The notes: generated by a model from the letters alone, not told the origin. A DNA stretch of 64,000 nucleotides from Dermacentor variabilis (GCF_050947875.1 NC_134568.1:249444767-249508766); one strand, 5' to 3'. Positions 28,682-43,173 are shown, counted from the first letter of the stretch. A program made the numbers and translations.

Positions 28682-31168
28682 TCATAGATGGCCATAGGTC
28701 ACATCGTCGTGCATGGCTCTCAGTATGTCCGTTCGCAGACTCTGCGGCACCACCAGAAGGAAGCGTGCCCCTTTAGCTGAATAATTGGTCTTGTAAAGCA
28801 GGCCGTCGCGGACACAAAATCGGCCAGTGGCTCCAGGACGCGATGCGGCTACAAATAGAGGTTCCAAACTAATATCATTTTCCTGCTCTGCTTTGAAAGT
28901 CGTCGAGTCTGGGAATGTAGAAGAAATGGGAGCAAAACAGTTATCAAAATTGTCTGTGTCACACTCCGTCGTCGTCAGAGGAAGGCGGTAGAGACAGTCC
29001 GCATCTGCGTGGCGACGCCCGGACTTGTAGAAAATAACGAAGTCGTACTCCTGCAGTCGAAGAGCCCAACGTGCCAGTCGTCCACTCGGGTCACGGAGAT
29101 TCACCAACCAGCATAACGCGTGGTGGTCAGTAACGATAGTGAACGGGCGTCCGTAGATATAGGGCCGAAATTTGTGGACAGCGAAAACAGCTGCCAAGCA
29201 TTCTTGCTCGGTCACAGTGTAATTGCGTTCCGCCTTAGTCAAAGAGCGACTAGCATAAGCCACAACGTGTTCAGCTCCGTCATGACGTTGCACTAGTACG
29301 GCACCGATGCCGATGCCACTGGCATCAGCGTGCACTTCCGTAGGTGCGGATGCATCGAAGTGACGCAATACGGGCCCTGACGTTAGTAGAAATTTTAGCT
29401 GGCGGAACGCGTCGTCGCAAGCCGATGTCCAGTTGAAGGGGACGGCTTTTTGGAGAAGACATGTTAGAGGGTACACCACGTCAGCGAACCTTGGGATGAA
29501 GCGCCGAAAATACGAGCTCAGGCCCAAGAAACTCCTCAACTCCCGCACTGACTTCGGTGCTTCGAAGAAGCTGACTGCCTCAATCTTCCGTGGATCTGGC
29601 CTCACACCGTTTTTGTCGACCAGATGCCCAAGTACTAACGTCTCCGTTTCCCCGAAACGACATTTCTTGGAATTTAGGATCAAGCCGGCTTGTTTGACAC
29701 AATCCAGAACAAGACTGAGACGGCTGTTATGCTCACTCAATGTGCTGCCAAAAATCACCACATCATCGAGGTAGCACAAACAAATTTCCCATTTAAGTCC
29801 TCGGAGGATAGTATCCATGAATCGTTCGAATGTTGCTGGCGCGTTACAAAGGCCGAACGGCATAACGTTAAATTCATAAAGACCATCTGGTGTCACGAAG
29901 GCCGTTTTCTCCTTATCGTCTGGGTGCATGGGTATCTGCCAATACCCTGATCGCAAATCCAGTGATGAAAAGTAGGCAGCGGAATGTAAACAATCGATGA
30001 CATCATCAATTCTAGGAAGTGGATACACATTCTTTTTGGTGACTGCATTCAGTTTCCTGTAATCAACGCAAAACCGCCACGATCCATCCTTCTTCTTTAC
30101 TAAGATTACTGGTGCTGCCCACGGACTAGAGGACTCTTGAACAACACTTTTCCGCAGCATGTCTTTCACCTGTTCAGCAATAACTGTCCTCTCTGTTGCA
30201 GAAACGCGGTAAGGCTTTTGCCGAATGGGATGCGCAGATCCGGTGTCAATTCTGTGGCGAGCACGAGAACGAGGGAGTGAAGCCTGCTTGTCGCCTTGTG
30301 CGAAATCGAATACAGAAAGATGTGCCCACAAAACTTCTGCGAGAACGTGGCGCTCATGTGAGGGCAGCGCCTTGTTGATCATCCATAGGATCTGCTCTTC
30401 AGAAGTGCTTTGGTGAGGATCGCTAGTACGAGACTGCTCCTCCTCGCTTAGAACTGTAATGGAGCTGTAAGTAATCTCGTCAAATTCAGCGAGCTTCATA
30501 TCACGCGGAAGAACAGCAGGGACGCAAGAACAATTGAAAGCCCACAAATTTGAGACGCCATTCACTACTCTCACGACAGAGCGTGGTACGAGTACATCTT
30601 TCTTTGCGCAGCTCGACGTAAGTGGCTGGACTTGCGCGTCAAACGATGAAAGGTCGGCAGCAGCGAAGTTGACAGGGATACGTGACAGCGACCAAGGCGG
30701 TACCAGCAAATCTTCCGAAACAACGCAATAGTTTTTCACTGGTAAGGATGTGTCGGCAAGGGTGGCGAGAAGCGCGCTATTCAAAGTAATTTCGCCTGTG
30801 CCACAGTTAACGGATGCACCACAATCCTGAAGAAAGTCAATCCCGAGAATCACGTCGTGAGTGCACCGCGGTAGTACGAGAAATTCTGTTATAAGATCTT
30901 CTCCTCCGAACAAAGCACTTGCAACACAAATACCAAGGGGAACTAGGCACTCTCCACTGACACCACGAAACGTCACACCACCATTCCACGGGAACATAAC
31001 TTTCCGACCCAGCCTCTCTTTGAATGTCACACTCATGACGGAAACGGTAGCACCAGTATCCACTAATGCTGTTGCAGGTATACTATCAATTAACACACGC
31101 ACTTTGTTCTTCACCATCATAATAGGCAGAGGAGTATTCGCAGAGACGCAGACTGTCCGGCGACCTTA
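28682..31168 (-). CDS. Element E pol: protease, reverse transcriptase, RNase H
   Basis: The frame opens after a TAA at about 31169; the first ATG is at 31120. Protease is seen at once as ALVDTGATVSVMS (Asp at residue 21 counted from that ATG). The RT follows with PVILVKKKDGSWRFCVDYRK, LPRIDDVI, LDLRSGYWQI, FGLCNAPATFERFM and the catalytic CYLDDVVIF (plus-strand positions about 29762-29773). RNase H has HADASGIGIGAVL, TEQECLAAVFA and TDHHALCWL. The zinc-binding start of integrase (AMHDDVTYGHL) is cut by a TGA. The order PR-RT-RH-IN is the standard Ty3/gypsy order, in contrast to element A in the same window. The pol frame is in a different phase from gag, with about 20 bases between the gag stop and the opening of the pol frame, so the mode of pol expression is unclear. 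Confidence 0.9.
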
Positions 31169-31187
31169 CCTCCATCGGTCGCGCCGG

Positions 31188-32560
31188 CTAGTTTCCCGAC
31201 GGCGGTGGTGACGCAGCACGCCGCCGTGGTGACGGTGAACGGCGTTGGCGACTGGTAGGGGGCGTCAGGCTACGGTCTGAAGCTGGCGAGCCACTCCTTC
31301 TACTATATTGACGGAAAGTATTCCGGGGTGGCGCGCCTGTGGTGTTTGCACTATCAGGGTCTGTCGGCCAACGGTCGTCATAACTCTCACGTTCAAAAGT
31401 AGGCCAAGTTGGTGGTGGGCCATATCTTGTCTGTCGGCGCCGGCGACAAAAACGAGCAATGTGTCCCGAGGCGCCACAGCTGTAACACACAGGCGATGCG
31501 CGACCGACGTTGTAAACCTCGGGGTCAATCCTGGGACGCTGCGAATAATAAATGCGATCTTCCGAATTCCGATTCGTGGTGGTAGCTCGACGAGTTCGTT
31601 GATCGTGCGTCACGTCGTCGGGAAAGGTACGTCGGTGCTGTCGCAGCTGATCTACTCGACACTCTGCAACGCCTGGCATGGCAGACAATGCGGACACAGC
31701 AGATGCATGTTCTTCAGGTTGGTTGGGAGCCCACCCAAGCTGGTCGACATCCGCCCCTTTGGTGTGTCTTTCAAATTCTTCGCGAACAATTTGCCTTATA
31801 GTTGCCGCAAGGTCTAGTTGAAAACTGTAGTTGTCATTGTCTTCAACGCTTGCCACCGTTGTCACATTTGCTAACCTGCCGAACTTAGGCGTGATGCGGC
31901 GCAGCTTCAAGGCCTCAAATGTGCGGCAATGCTTGATGAGGTCGGCGACCGAGGCGAGACTCTCCTTTCCGAATAAATAATTGTACACATCCTCGGCTAT
32001 GCCTTTAATAAGGTGTCCAACCTTGTCCTCTTCGGACATTCGAGGATTGACCGTTCTGCAAAGCTTCAGGATTGCCTCAATGTACGTAGTACAGGTCTCA
32101 CCTGGGACTTGAGCGCGCTGAAGCAATGTCTGCTCCGCCCGCTTCCTTTTCGTGGTGGAATCGCCGAAGCACTCAGTAAGGTGAGTAACGAAGCTGTCCC
32201 ACGTTGTGCAGATATCTTCATGGTTCTCGAACCACACTAGCGCAGTGTCTGTGAGGAACAGAACCACATTTCGAGCTAAGCCGTGGAGTTCCAGCCGTTG
32301 TACTTGCTCACACGCTTGTAGTGGGTGAGCCATTCCTCCACGTCCTCGCCGAATTTTCCTGAGAAAGGGCGGGGCTCCATCTGATGCATCCAGGCGCCGG
32401 TTGTTCGAACTGGAGCTGCCAGAGAAGGCTGTTGGTCACCGCTGTGGGACATCGGGATCTCAAGTGGTGTTGGGTGCAGTCGAGCGAGGCGTCGGCTCCG
32501 GCGTGGTGCTTGCTGCAGCAGCTCCGTCGTTTTGGTCGAAGTACCCAGCACCTCCACCAC
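31188..32560 (-). pseudogene. Element E gag, one frameshift
   Basis: The gag starts immediately inside the right LTR (about 32560) and is broken once near 32276-32290. The first phase ends VSKYNGWNSTA, and the second continues with ARNVVLFLTDTALVWFENHED. The retrotransposon gag capsid region spans roughly 32430-31900 (LTHYKRVSKYNGW, WDSFVTHLTECFG, CRTVNPRMSEEDKVGHLIKG). One CCHC knuckle CYSCGASGHIARFC follows at about 31490-31450. The tail is Arg/Ser/Pro-rich and ends PPPSGN at 31188. One indel is the only visible damage. Confidence 0.85.
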
Positions 32561-32575
32561 AATACTGTTACGGTT

Positions 32576-33300
<725 letters not shown>

Positions 33301-33334
33301 TATGATTAGGTGGATATGTCTCGTTCTCCCTTCT

Positions 33335-34979
<1,645 letters not shown>

Positions 34980-34981
34980 TA

Positions 34982-35195
34982 TATTTATTCTAAAGGTGTT
35001 TATTAGTTACCAGCGCTTGGGGCTGAACGTCAGAGGCCACGGACACTCTCAACACGAGCGGTGTTCCCCGAAGAAAAGCTCTCGAGAGATTGGCCCAATA
35101 GAAAACACTGGAGAGGATGGCCAATTATAGCGTTCCTCTTCTTCACTACAGTTGCCCCCAGCAACAAAAAGGGAGCCATCCAGCGACTTAACAGT
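34982..35195 (-). mobile_element. Gypsy remnant D: end of pol, polypurine tract and start of 3' LTR
   Basis: On the minus strand the sequence codes SLDGSLFVAGGN, a typical end of gypsy pol. It then shows a purine-rich GTTGCTGGGGGCAAC and a probable LTR start TGTAGTGAAGAAGAGG at about 35153. It belongs with the integrase tail at 41645-41760: element B sits between them. LTR D is cut at about 34982 by the Tigger-like element or its target. Confidence 0.5.
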
Positions 35196-35823
35196 CAGTT
35201 GCAGTTCACTGTGTGCGGCAATGAATGGAACGGATGCCAAGAACCTAAGACATGACATGCCTAATCGTCACGCTCGTCAACATGAAAAGACTTGACCATC
35301 GGGTGTGTGCGACGGGTTTATGCACCAGTGCAAATCCTACTCTCCTTTGTCACACCTTCAACCCCTCTATGCCAGGGAGTGGTTTCTCTCCGAATTCCTC
35401 TGCGTGAGTTGACCATTGTGTTGACACGACGTGACCTACGTTCAACCCCTCTACGCCAGGGAGTGTTTTTTTCTCCGTGTTCCTCTGATCTGATCAATGT
35501 GTTGACAAGGCTCTCTATCAGGGAGCAAGAGAGAATGATGTTGCCCCGATGGTGTAGGGTATGCGAAGGCCAGCGTGGCGCCTCAGGGACATATCTGCTC
35601 TTGCGTGCAGGAGCACGCACATCGAACGTTCCTGTACTTCTTGTCTTAGAGCACACCGCTCACTCGTAACGATGTATTAAACTTCTGTTATTTGTTTTTA
35701 CATCATCTTGTCTTCCCTGCTAGACACTCTCCGGTGGTCAATCTGGTTCGAGCTCCAAGCAGACGCTGTTGAAGGTCGCCGAAACCCCGTCCTCGCAACA
35801 ACTGGAGGTACCAGCTCGTAACA
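35196..35823 (+). repeat. 5' LTR of element B
   Basis: About 625 bp, starting near CAGTTGCAGTTCACTGTGTG and ending GCTCGTAACA at 35823. It shares its sequence with 40984-41644 but has only two copies of the roughly 83-bp tandem unit (ACGTTCAACCCCTCTACGCC...) where the 3' LTR has three. The start is uncertain by about 10 bases. A TATA-like box visible in the 3' LTR (GGGTATAAG) is GGGTATGCG here. Confidence 0.8.
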
Positions 35824-36089
35824 ATTGGTGGCAGCCTAACAACTGGTAAGCAGAGGTGGGATATGGATCTACGAGCTTCGTCTACCAAGTCGCAACTGAA
35901 TGCAGCGTTTGCGATGGTCTACGCCGGATTCTTGGCAGCAGGGTGGTGTGTGTACGACTTTCTGGGTTGAGTTTTCCCAGGTTTTGCTGAAGAGTTAGAA
36001 CAGAACACATAATTCCAGCTATTGTTGTCGCCTAGTTAGGTGGCGGCAAAATAGTTTTGTACAGTAGAGAGAGCATCGCTGAAAACACC
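35824..36089 (+). other. Primer-binding site and leader of element B
   Basis: ATTGGTGGCAGCC directly follows the LTR. TGGTGGCAGC is a good complement to a leucine-tRNA-like acceptor end plus CCA. The leader has AACAACTGGTAAGCAGAGGTGGG and runs to the gag ATG at 36090. Confidence 0.6.
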
Positions 36090-37640
36090 ATGAATTTGAA
36101 GTCATTGTGTAAATCGGAGTTGGAGCTGTCTAAGGAGTTGCACCTGGATGTCGCTGGCGCCCTTCGAAAACCACAGTTGATTGAGGCTATTCTTGCTCTA
36201 GAGGCTGGTGATGATAAGCTTACGGAAGGCCGGGAGATCGTTAGTAAGAGAGAGAGAGAGAGAGACTGCAAAAATGCAGGAAGACGAGCGTGAACAACGG
36301 GAACGTAAAGAAGAGAAAGAATGGGAACGTGAAGAACAATAACGTAAATAAGAGAAAGAGCATGAGCGTGAGGACAGGGAACACGCACTTGAATTGAAGC
36401 GACTCCAGCTTGAAATGGAATACGCTCGAGGTGCAGGGTAGAGGAGCGAAGGAAACATTGCAGGAGAACGCGTATCGTTAAAGACGACAGATCTAATGTG
36501 GCCCTTTAAGGTTTGAGATGACATTGTTTTGTTCTCGGTGAACTTCGAGCGGACGTGCAAGAAACAACGGTCCTTCCGCGAATCGTGGCCGCACCGACTG
36601 CTCACACTGTTACCGGGCGAGGCAACGGAAGTAATCGCTCGCTTAACCAGACAGAAAGCTGAGGATTATAATAAGGTAAATTCATGTTTACTGAGGAAGT
36701 ATAGGCTGTCAGCGGAAGTGTTTCAGCGGAAGTTCTGCGAAATTGAAAAGGCTAGGAATAAGTCCTACACAGAGTTTGCATATACGCTTACGTCAAACAT
36801 GAGAAATGGCTCGAGGAACAAAAAGCATATGATGATCACGTGAAGGTCATTCAGTGCTTTGCACTTGAGCAATTTTATAACCAGTTACCTGAGAACGTGA
36901 GGTACAGGGTTCAAGATAGGCCAGAAGTTAGCACCATAGCCAGAGCCGCTGAACTAGCCGGGCAATTTGTGACGCGTCGGGCTCATGAAGTCAGTGACAG
37001 TCGAAAACGCGATTCCAATTTTCAGGCTCGGCAGGCCGAAGTAAGGCCCCGAAAAAAGGAAGGATAAGACTATGACTGAGGGTTCCTCATCAGGGTCGGA
37101 AGGGACCCCTGAAGTTAAGAAAATGAAAGCGAGGAACTACAACTGTCATAACTGCTACAACTTCACAAACCAGGGCAAATGGCTGCACAGTGTAACAAGG
37201 CGAAAGTAGTGTTTTTATAGTTCGGCTGCAATGACGAGAGCATGAAGCTGCTCGAACCGTACATGCGCGACCTTGAGGTAAACAGGAAACCATGCCGCGT
37301 ACTGCGTGACTCCGCGGCTTTTATACGTGGTTCACAGCTGTTATGTGGAACCTGAGATTTTCACAGGTGAATGCACCTGGATTAAGCCAGCTGTAGAAGC
37401 TCACAGCGCATGTCCACCTGTCGCAAAGGTATCTATTAAAGGTCTTTTCGGCACACTTGAGACGTAAGCTGCCGTGTCGCCTACCCTACCTCCACAGTAC
37501 CCTTACCTGTTCTCAAATAGGTCGGATAAGATTCTGCGTGAGAAAGGGCTAATGTTCGGGGAGGCTGGCATGATGGCACTAACGAGAGCGAAAGCTCATG
37601 AGCTGACTGCAGAAGCCGTCGCGGAAACGGCACTAACTGA
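36090..37640 (+). pseudogene. Element B gag and protease remnant
   Basis: This is a homologue of the element A N-terminus, broken several times. It starts MNLKSLCKSELELSKELHLDV, matching A's SAP-like start, then loses frame in an AGAGAG run near 36247-36262. Capsid pieces follow in different frames (NFERTCKKQRSFRESWPHRLLTLLPGEA; QCFALEQFYNQLPENVRYRVQ). The CCHC knuckle is decayed (NCHNCYNFTNQG). The protease site is recognisable as LRDSAA, the same D-S-A variant as in A. A later block (PPQYPYLFSNRSDKILREKG at 37490) aligns with A's PPQYPYLFSNRSDHLLREKG. Dead copy; no function expected. Confidence 0.85.
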
Positions 37641-39059
37641 TGGGGATGCCAGTTCGAAACCTCAGGAAGCGGAGATCAAAAATGCCTCCACGTTGGAACC
37701 GCAGGAGTTTGGATCCACGCAGGCAGAGGTCCCGGTAGTGGCATCAGACAAGTTATTGGAAAAGCAGTCGCCAGATTTGTTCGTAGCGCCTATGTCGGAA
37801 GGCCTACAGCAGCTGTTAGACAATTCAGCCTCGAAGTCTGAGCAAAACAAGGACCCCAACCTGCGGAACATCCAGGGCAATCTAAACGAAGGTGTGGCAC
37901 AGAAAAACGTGAATGTTTATGAGAGAGGCAGCCTACTGTACCGGAAGTATGTAGATTGCAGGGGTGTCACATTTAACCAGCTGGTCGTGCCCCAGGCTTA
38001 TCGACAGGATCTTTTGCGCTTGTCGCACAGAAACTCTTGTGTCACTTAGGTGTCAAGAAAAGTAAGTACCGACTATTACAGGAGTATTATTGCCCAAGTT
38101 GTTTCCGCGATGCAGAACAATTTGTAAGAACTTGCGACACATGTCAGCGCGCGAGGAACACGGGTGAAAAGGAAAGAGCGCCGATTAAGCTTATAGTGCC
38201 GACCCCAACTGAGTCCTTTCATCGGCTCGTAGTCGACGCATGTGCCCACTTCCAGTAACAACCTCGGGATACCGTCATATTTTGACAGCGATTTGCCCCG
38301 CTACTAAGTTCTCCAGAGCGGTCCCACTTAAAGAACTTAGTTCGGTGGAAATACTTGCCGTGCTATTCTCGATACTCGCGCGAATTGGTTTTCCCGCCGA
38401 AGTACAGTCCGACCAAGGCACCGTGTTTACTAGTGCCCTAACCACGACCTTTCTAGAACGATGTGGGGTAAGACTCATTCATAGCTCAGTGTACCGGTCA
38501 TCCGCAGTCCAATTCAGTAGAGAAGCTACACTCTATTACGAAGCGCGCGTAAAGGGCGTTATGCTTCGAAAGGAAAATAGGCTGGGAGTGGTGCTTGCCT
38601 GCTACCATGTTTGCGCTGCAGGCTGTGCCACATGAAGCGACCGCGTTTTCTCCTGCGGAGATCGTAAACGGCCGCTCACTGCGATCGCCACTGTGCATGT
38701 TCCACGAATCATGGGAAGGACGCGTAGAAGACCCAATTGTGGTCGAGTATATACTTAAGCTAGTAGAACGCTTAATAAAGGTTCAAAAGTTGTCAGAAGA
38801 GGCCATGTTCAAAGCCCGGCATAGGCCCAAGGCGTATTACGACCGGAAAGACAGGACCCGTCGATTTGAAGTGGGCACTAAAGTAATGATTCTGCGACCA
38901 TCGCAGAAAAATAAGCTCGAGGTGCAGTGGGAAGGTCCCGCAAAACGCGGTTAAGAAACTGTCTGACACGAACTACGTTATAAGCCTGCTTGGAAAGCGG
39001 AGGATAAAGCAGATTTATCCCTGTAATCTCCTCAAGCCTTATAGGGAACGGGAAGCAGT
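37641..39059 (+). pseudogene. Element B integrase remnant, upstream of RT
   Basis: The integrase region follows the gag-protease part and precedes RT, as in element A. The zinc domain shows LRLSHRNS, HLGVKKSKYRLLQEYY and VRTCDTCQRA. The core shows ATKFSRAVPLKELSSVEI, the QSDQGTVFTSALTTTFLERCG catalytic segment and, after a frame change near 38500, a counterpart of A's VEKLHS. The GPY/F-like module reads LEVQWEGPAKR before another break near 38945. Domain order is thus conserved between two independent copies. Confidence 0.85.
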
Positions 39060-40495
39060 AGTATACATGATGGTAAACGTTCCCGAAGAGATTCCGGTTG
39101 AGCTTCTGGGGCTCGTGTCAGTCACTAACGGAGAGGCTAGGGAACAACGAATTAGGGAACTAGTCTCTAAAGCGCAGCTGGAGCCTGAACAAATGATGGA
39201 GTTGCAGGAAATACAGGATGGATGCCAGGATGGACATTTGTTCTTACACACGACATCGAGCTCACTTCTTCGGACCAGGTACGTTCAAAGGTGTACCGAG
39301 TGTTACCGCGCCAACGTGAGGTTGTGGATGCGGAGGTGGCAAAAATGTGGACTCTAGGTGTAATCGAGCGTTGCGAGAGCGATTAGAACTCGCCTTTGAT
39401 CTTAGTTGAGGTACAGGGCAAGAATCTGCGTCCTTGCGTAGGTTACCGCAAGCTAAACGCGATTACTAAAGACCAGAATTATCATATACCAAACATCGAA
39501 GAGCGTATCGAGAAGGTTAGTAGCGCCCGATTCATTTCTACCCTGAATCTAGTTCTAGGATATACTGGCAGGTTCCGCTCACAGAGCGGGCTAGCAGATA
39601 TTCCGCCTTCATGTCTCCGTTGGGAACGTTCCCCCATAAAGTTCTAAGCTTGAGTTTGAAAAATGCACCGTACTGCTTTTCAAGCCTTATGGACAAAGTG
39701 TTGTGAGGACAGAATGAGTTCACCTTGCCTTACTTAGGTGATGTCGCGATATATTCTGCATCCTGGTCGGAGTATATGCAACATCTGAGGGCCGTATTGG
39801 CCCGCTTGCGTGAAGCAGGCTAAACCGTAAAGGCACCAAAATGCCAAATGGCGCCTATGTCACGTAATCGGACAGGGTCGTCGCCGTACCTCTGAGCTAA
39901 AGGTGGCTGCGATACTAGATTTCCCGCAGCCGCGCACAGAGCCTTATATCCGATCTTTCTTAGGGGTCACCGGGTGCTATCAGCAGTACAGCCCTAGTTA
40001 TTCTGAACTATCTAGCGCTCTAACTGATGCTCTTAGAAAAACGTAGCCACAGGCTGTAATCTGAGACGATAAAAAAAAAGTTCGCTTTCAACGCCCTGAA
40101 GAGCGCGCTGACGAGCCAGCCCGTGCTAAGATCGCCAGCCTACACGAGGAGATTTGTGGTTCAATGCGATGCGAGTGAGTGAGTCGTACTATGGCATGGA
40201 CGTCGTACTATGCCAAAAGGGAGATAGCAAGGAGGAACACCCCGTCCTTTACGCAAATCGGAAACTCACTAGTTGAGAAGAGGCGTACAGCGGCGCTACT
40301 TAGAAAGCGCGCGCGTGTCTTGTACGGGCTGTTCAAAAATTGTCTTGCTATCTTGCGGGCTCGAGGTTCGTCATCGAAACGGATCATTGTCCTCTCCTGC
40401 GCTGGAGTCTCGCTCTGCAGCAATATTCTTTTGAAATACGCTATAAAAAGGGGACTCTCAATGGCAATGCCGATGGCTTGAGTCGAAGCCCCTAG
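39060..40495 (+). pseudogene. Element B reverse transcriptase and RNase H remnant
   Basis: The RT is fragmented by many indels: LILVEVQGKNLRPCVGYRKL, IPNIEERIEKVSSARFISTLNL, FSLMDKVL-like sequence, and a catalytic box that reads YLGDVA near 39733 in place of YLDD. RNase H survives as VVQCDAS near 40157 and the closing YKKGTLNGNADGLSRSP, with the stop at 40493-40495, identical in wording to the end of A. Amino-acid similarity to A is high throughout, so B belongs to the same lineage but a much older insertion. Confidence 0.85.
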
Positions 40496-40983
40496 AACGA
40501 GAATCAGCCTCAAACGTTTCCCTAAACTCGTTTTTGTTTCCTGGCATAGGATTTGAAGGGTCTTATTTTGGTTTACGCAGTTGGGTCAAGTCACGTTTTA
40601 TGGAGCGTATAACAAGTTCGCGTGTGTATTTAGTGCTGTTGTAAGTTCTGTAAAAATCGACACTTTTTAGTGGGAAATAAGCCTGGCGGAGCCCAGCTAA
40701 AATTTGTCTCGCGCTTGTTGACTGCGCGAGTGAGTTTCGGTGTATTCTGTCGATGCGTGCTATGAACGAGAAACTGATGCATACCTTTCTGAGGCGTCTA
40801 GACTAAGACCGAGAGGTTGAGCGACGTGGAAAACGCCCACAGTATTTCGTGCTCCAGAGTATTTCGTACTCCAACTGCGCGACAACCGACGAATACTACA
40901 AGCACCGACCTGCATCGTCCCTCTGGTCAGCGGATGTCGTCCCCTGCCCACCGGCATCTCTTTCGGCGGCACAGCAGTCTCTT
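40496..40983 (+). other. 3' untranslated region of element B
   Basis: This region corresponds to 14449-14933 of element A in length and position. The last part CGTCCCTCTGGTCAGCGGATGTCGTCCCC and GGCGGCACAGCAGTC align with A's 3' end just before the LTR. No env-like frame. Confidence 0.6.
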
Positions 40984-41644
40984 ATAGTTCACTGTGTGCG
41001 GCGATGAATGGAACGGATGCCAAGCTCCTGAGGCACGACGTGCCTTATCGTCGGGTAAATGCGACGCGATTATGCACCAGTGTAAATCCTACTCTCCTTT
41101 TTCCTATGTCCTACGTTCACCCCCTCTACGCTAGGGAGTTGTTACTCTCCGAATTCCTCTGTGTGGGTTGGCCAGTGTGTTGACACAACGTGACCTACGT
41201 TCAACCCCTCTACGCCAGGGAGTGGTTTCTCTCCGAATTCCTCTGTGTGGGTTGGCCAGTGTGTTGACACGACGTGACATACGTTCAGGCCCTATATGCC
41301 AGGGAGTGGTTTCTCTCCGAATTCCTCTGTGTGCGCTGACCAGGGAACACGAGTGAATGAGGCTGCCCGGATGATGTTGGGTATAAGAAGGCCAGCGAGA
41401 CGCCACGACAGATCTCTGCCCTTGCGTGCAGGAGCACGCACGCCGAACGTTTCTGTACTTTTTGTCTTGGAGCGCACCGCTCACCCGTAACAATGTATTA
41501 AACTTCTGATATTTGTTTTTACATCATCCCCTCTTCCCTGCCGGACCCTCTCCGATGGTCAATCTGGTTCGAGCTCCAAGCAGTCGCTGTTGAAGGTCGC
41601 CGTAACTCCGTCCCCGTAACAACTGGAGGTACCAGCTCGTAACA
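40984..41644 (+). repeat. 3' LTR of element B
   Basis: About 660 bp, ending GCTCGTAACA. It has three consecutive copies of the 83-84 bp unit (about 41108-41190, 41191-41274, 41275-41340), each starting CCTACGTTCA or a close variant. A TATAAG box lies at about 41381. Compared with the 5' LTR there are many substitutions plus the repeat-number difference, so the insertion is old. Confidence 0.8.
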
Positions 41645-41760
41645 AATGACAATGTCTCGTCCACGACGGCGGGTGTTCGAAGACGGTTCAACTGGTTCAA
41701 TCACGTGGTTGACGGGGGATGCGCGTTCGATGATAAGGTAAGGCCCTTCATACTTGGGCA
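41645..41760 (-). mobile_element. Gypsy remnant D: integrase C-terminus
   Basis: The minus strand codes YEGPYLIIERTSPVNHVIEP and then SSNTRRRGRDIV, the end of a gypsy integrase with its GPY/F module. It is cut at 41644/41645 by element B and at about 41760 by LINE sequence. It pairs with 34982-35195 as the other side of the element B insertion. Confidence 0.6.
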
Positions 41761-43173
41761 GTATATATAGTTGTTATGAGAGACCAGGTGCAGCGAAAGG
41801 AATGGAGAGCTACACAAGTGCTCTAGGAAGGAAGCTGTTGGTGGCGGAAAGCATTTATTAAGAAAGAGAGGTGTGGACTCGCGCAGGAGCCCTACATACC
41901 AGGTGGAGTCCCTAGTCCGGGACCCCTTTGGTCGAAACCGCCAGCCTGGCCCTCTTGACCAATGACTTTTGGGCCTGAAGGTCTGAGCAACCAAGCAGGG
42001 CCGAGAGGACTGGGGCCGCCTCCCAGTCCTCTCGGGTAGGGTTGGGGTGGGGGGTGAGAGCCGAATTTTGCTGGCAGGCCCACACCATGTGATAAGTGTC
42101 AGCCACCTCGCCACAGTGTTGGCACCTGCCAGTGATCGCAGGATCAAAATGTTTCATTACTGTCGGGCACAGCCTTGTGTTGGTGTATAAGCGAAGTAGA
42201 ACGCGTTCGTTCGCTTTCCCCAGTCCCTTAGCTGGGGCTGGGTACCGGCGATGGCTATCCTTATAATAGGTATAAATGTCTTTGAAAGTTAAGAGAATTC
42301 CACCTTCTTGTTCCAGGACCTCAGGGGCCAAAGGAGATGCCCTGTAAGTGAGTGCTCGGGCTGCCGCATCAGTAGCTTCATTCCCTTGAAGGCCCTGGTG
42401 GCCAGGAGTCCAACTATACAGCGGGGGGTGGGATAGACATCCTTGCTGCAGGTTCTCAGTATTCGCTCGGCCAATAGGGTGACCCCACCAGCCTCGTAAT
42501 TACAGCACGCGGCACGCGCCACGCGAATCCATAATGGTATATTTAGAATTAGAGTCCGAGACAGCTAGGGCGATCGCTACCTCCTCTGCTTGTGTTGTAC
42601 CTGGTGGACGAAAAGTGAGCTCATCCACCTGTGTTCCTTGATGTATGACTGCTGCTGTATACCATCCCTTGTGGCTTGGCCCAGCGACATCTACGTAGTA
42701 AACTCCATGTTTGTTGCCATAGTGACGCTCCAAAGCTTCCGCCCTAGCTTGGCGGCGTCCAATATGGTGTTCTCTATCTATCTTGGTTGGAAGAGGTCGA
42801 ACTCGGATGGCGCGTTTCCATAGTTCTGGCACACTGACGCTTTCTTGTGAAAATCGTGTTGGATGTGTAGTCGAGCCAGAAGTAGTTGGCCCGATCGTGT
42901 TTGGGCTAACCTTGTGTATCGATTTGTTAGATGAGCTTCTTTGAGCTACTGAAAGGTGTTGACCATTCCAATATCGAGAAGTCGTCCGTTGGAAGTGGAT
43001 ACCGGGAGATCTAGAGCCCTTTTCATCATTTTGCGGAAGGTAACCTCTACCCTGTCTTCATCGTGCTTCCGCAAGTGGAGGTAGGGTACTGAATACAGGA
43101 TGCGGCTACTTACGAAACCGTGAGCGAGCCGCACCGCGTCCTTGCTTTGCAACCGTCCTCTCTTATTGGAGAC
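41761..43173 (-). pseudogene. I-clade LINE fragment: end of RT, RNase H and C-terminal knuckle
   Basis: This is a 5'-truncated LINE on the minus strand. From right to left it shows the region between RT and RNase H (VRLAHGFVSSRILYSVPYLHL, about 43150-42950), RNase H (HGVYYVDVAG, TTQAEEVAIALAVSDSNSKY, about 42720-42530) and, after a frame change near 42500, the ALTYRASPLAPEVL stretch. A tail carries CQHCGEVADTYHMVWAC (about 42123-42070). The first RNase H Asp is present in YVDVAG. A TTTCTTAATAAATGC polyadenylation-like site is at about 41850-41862 (minus). The right end is cut exactly by LTR G at 43174. Confidence 0.8.
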
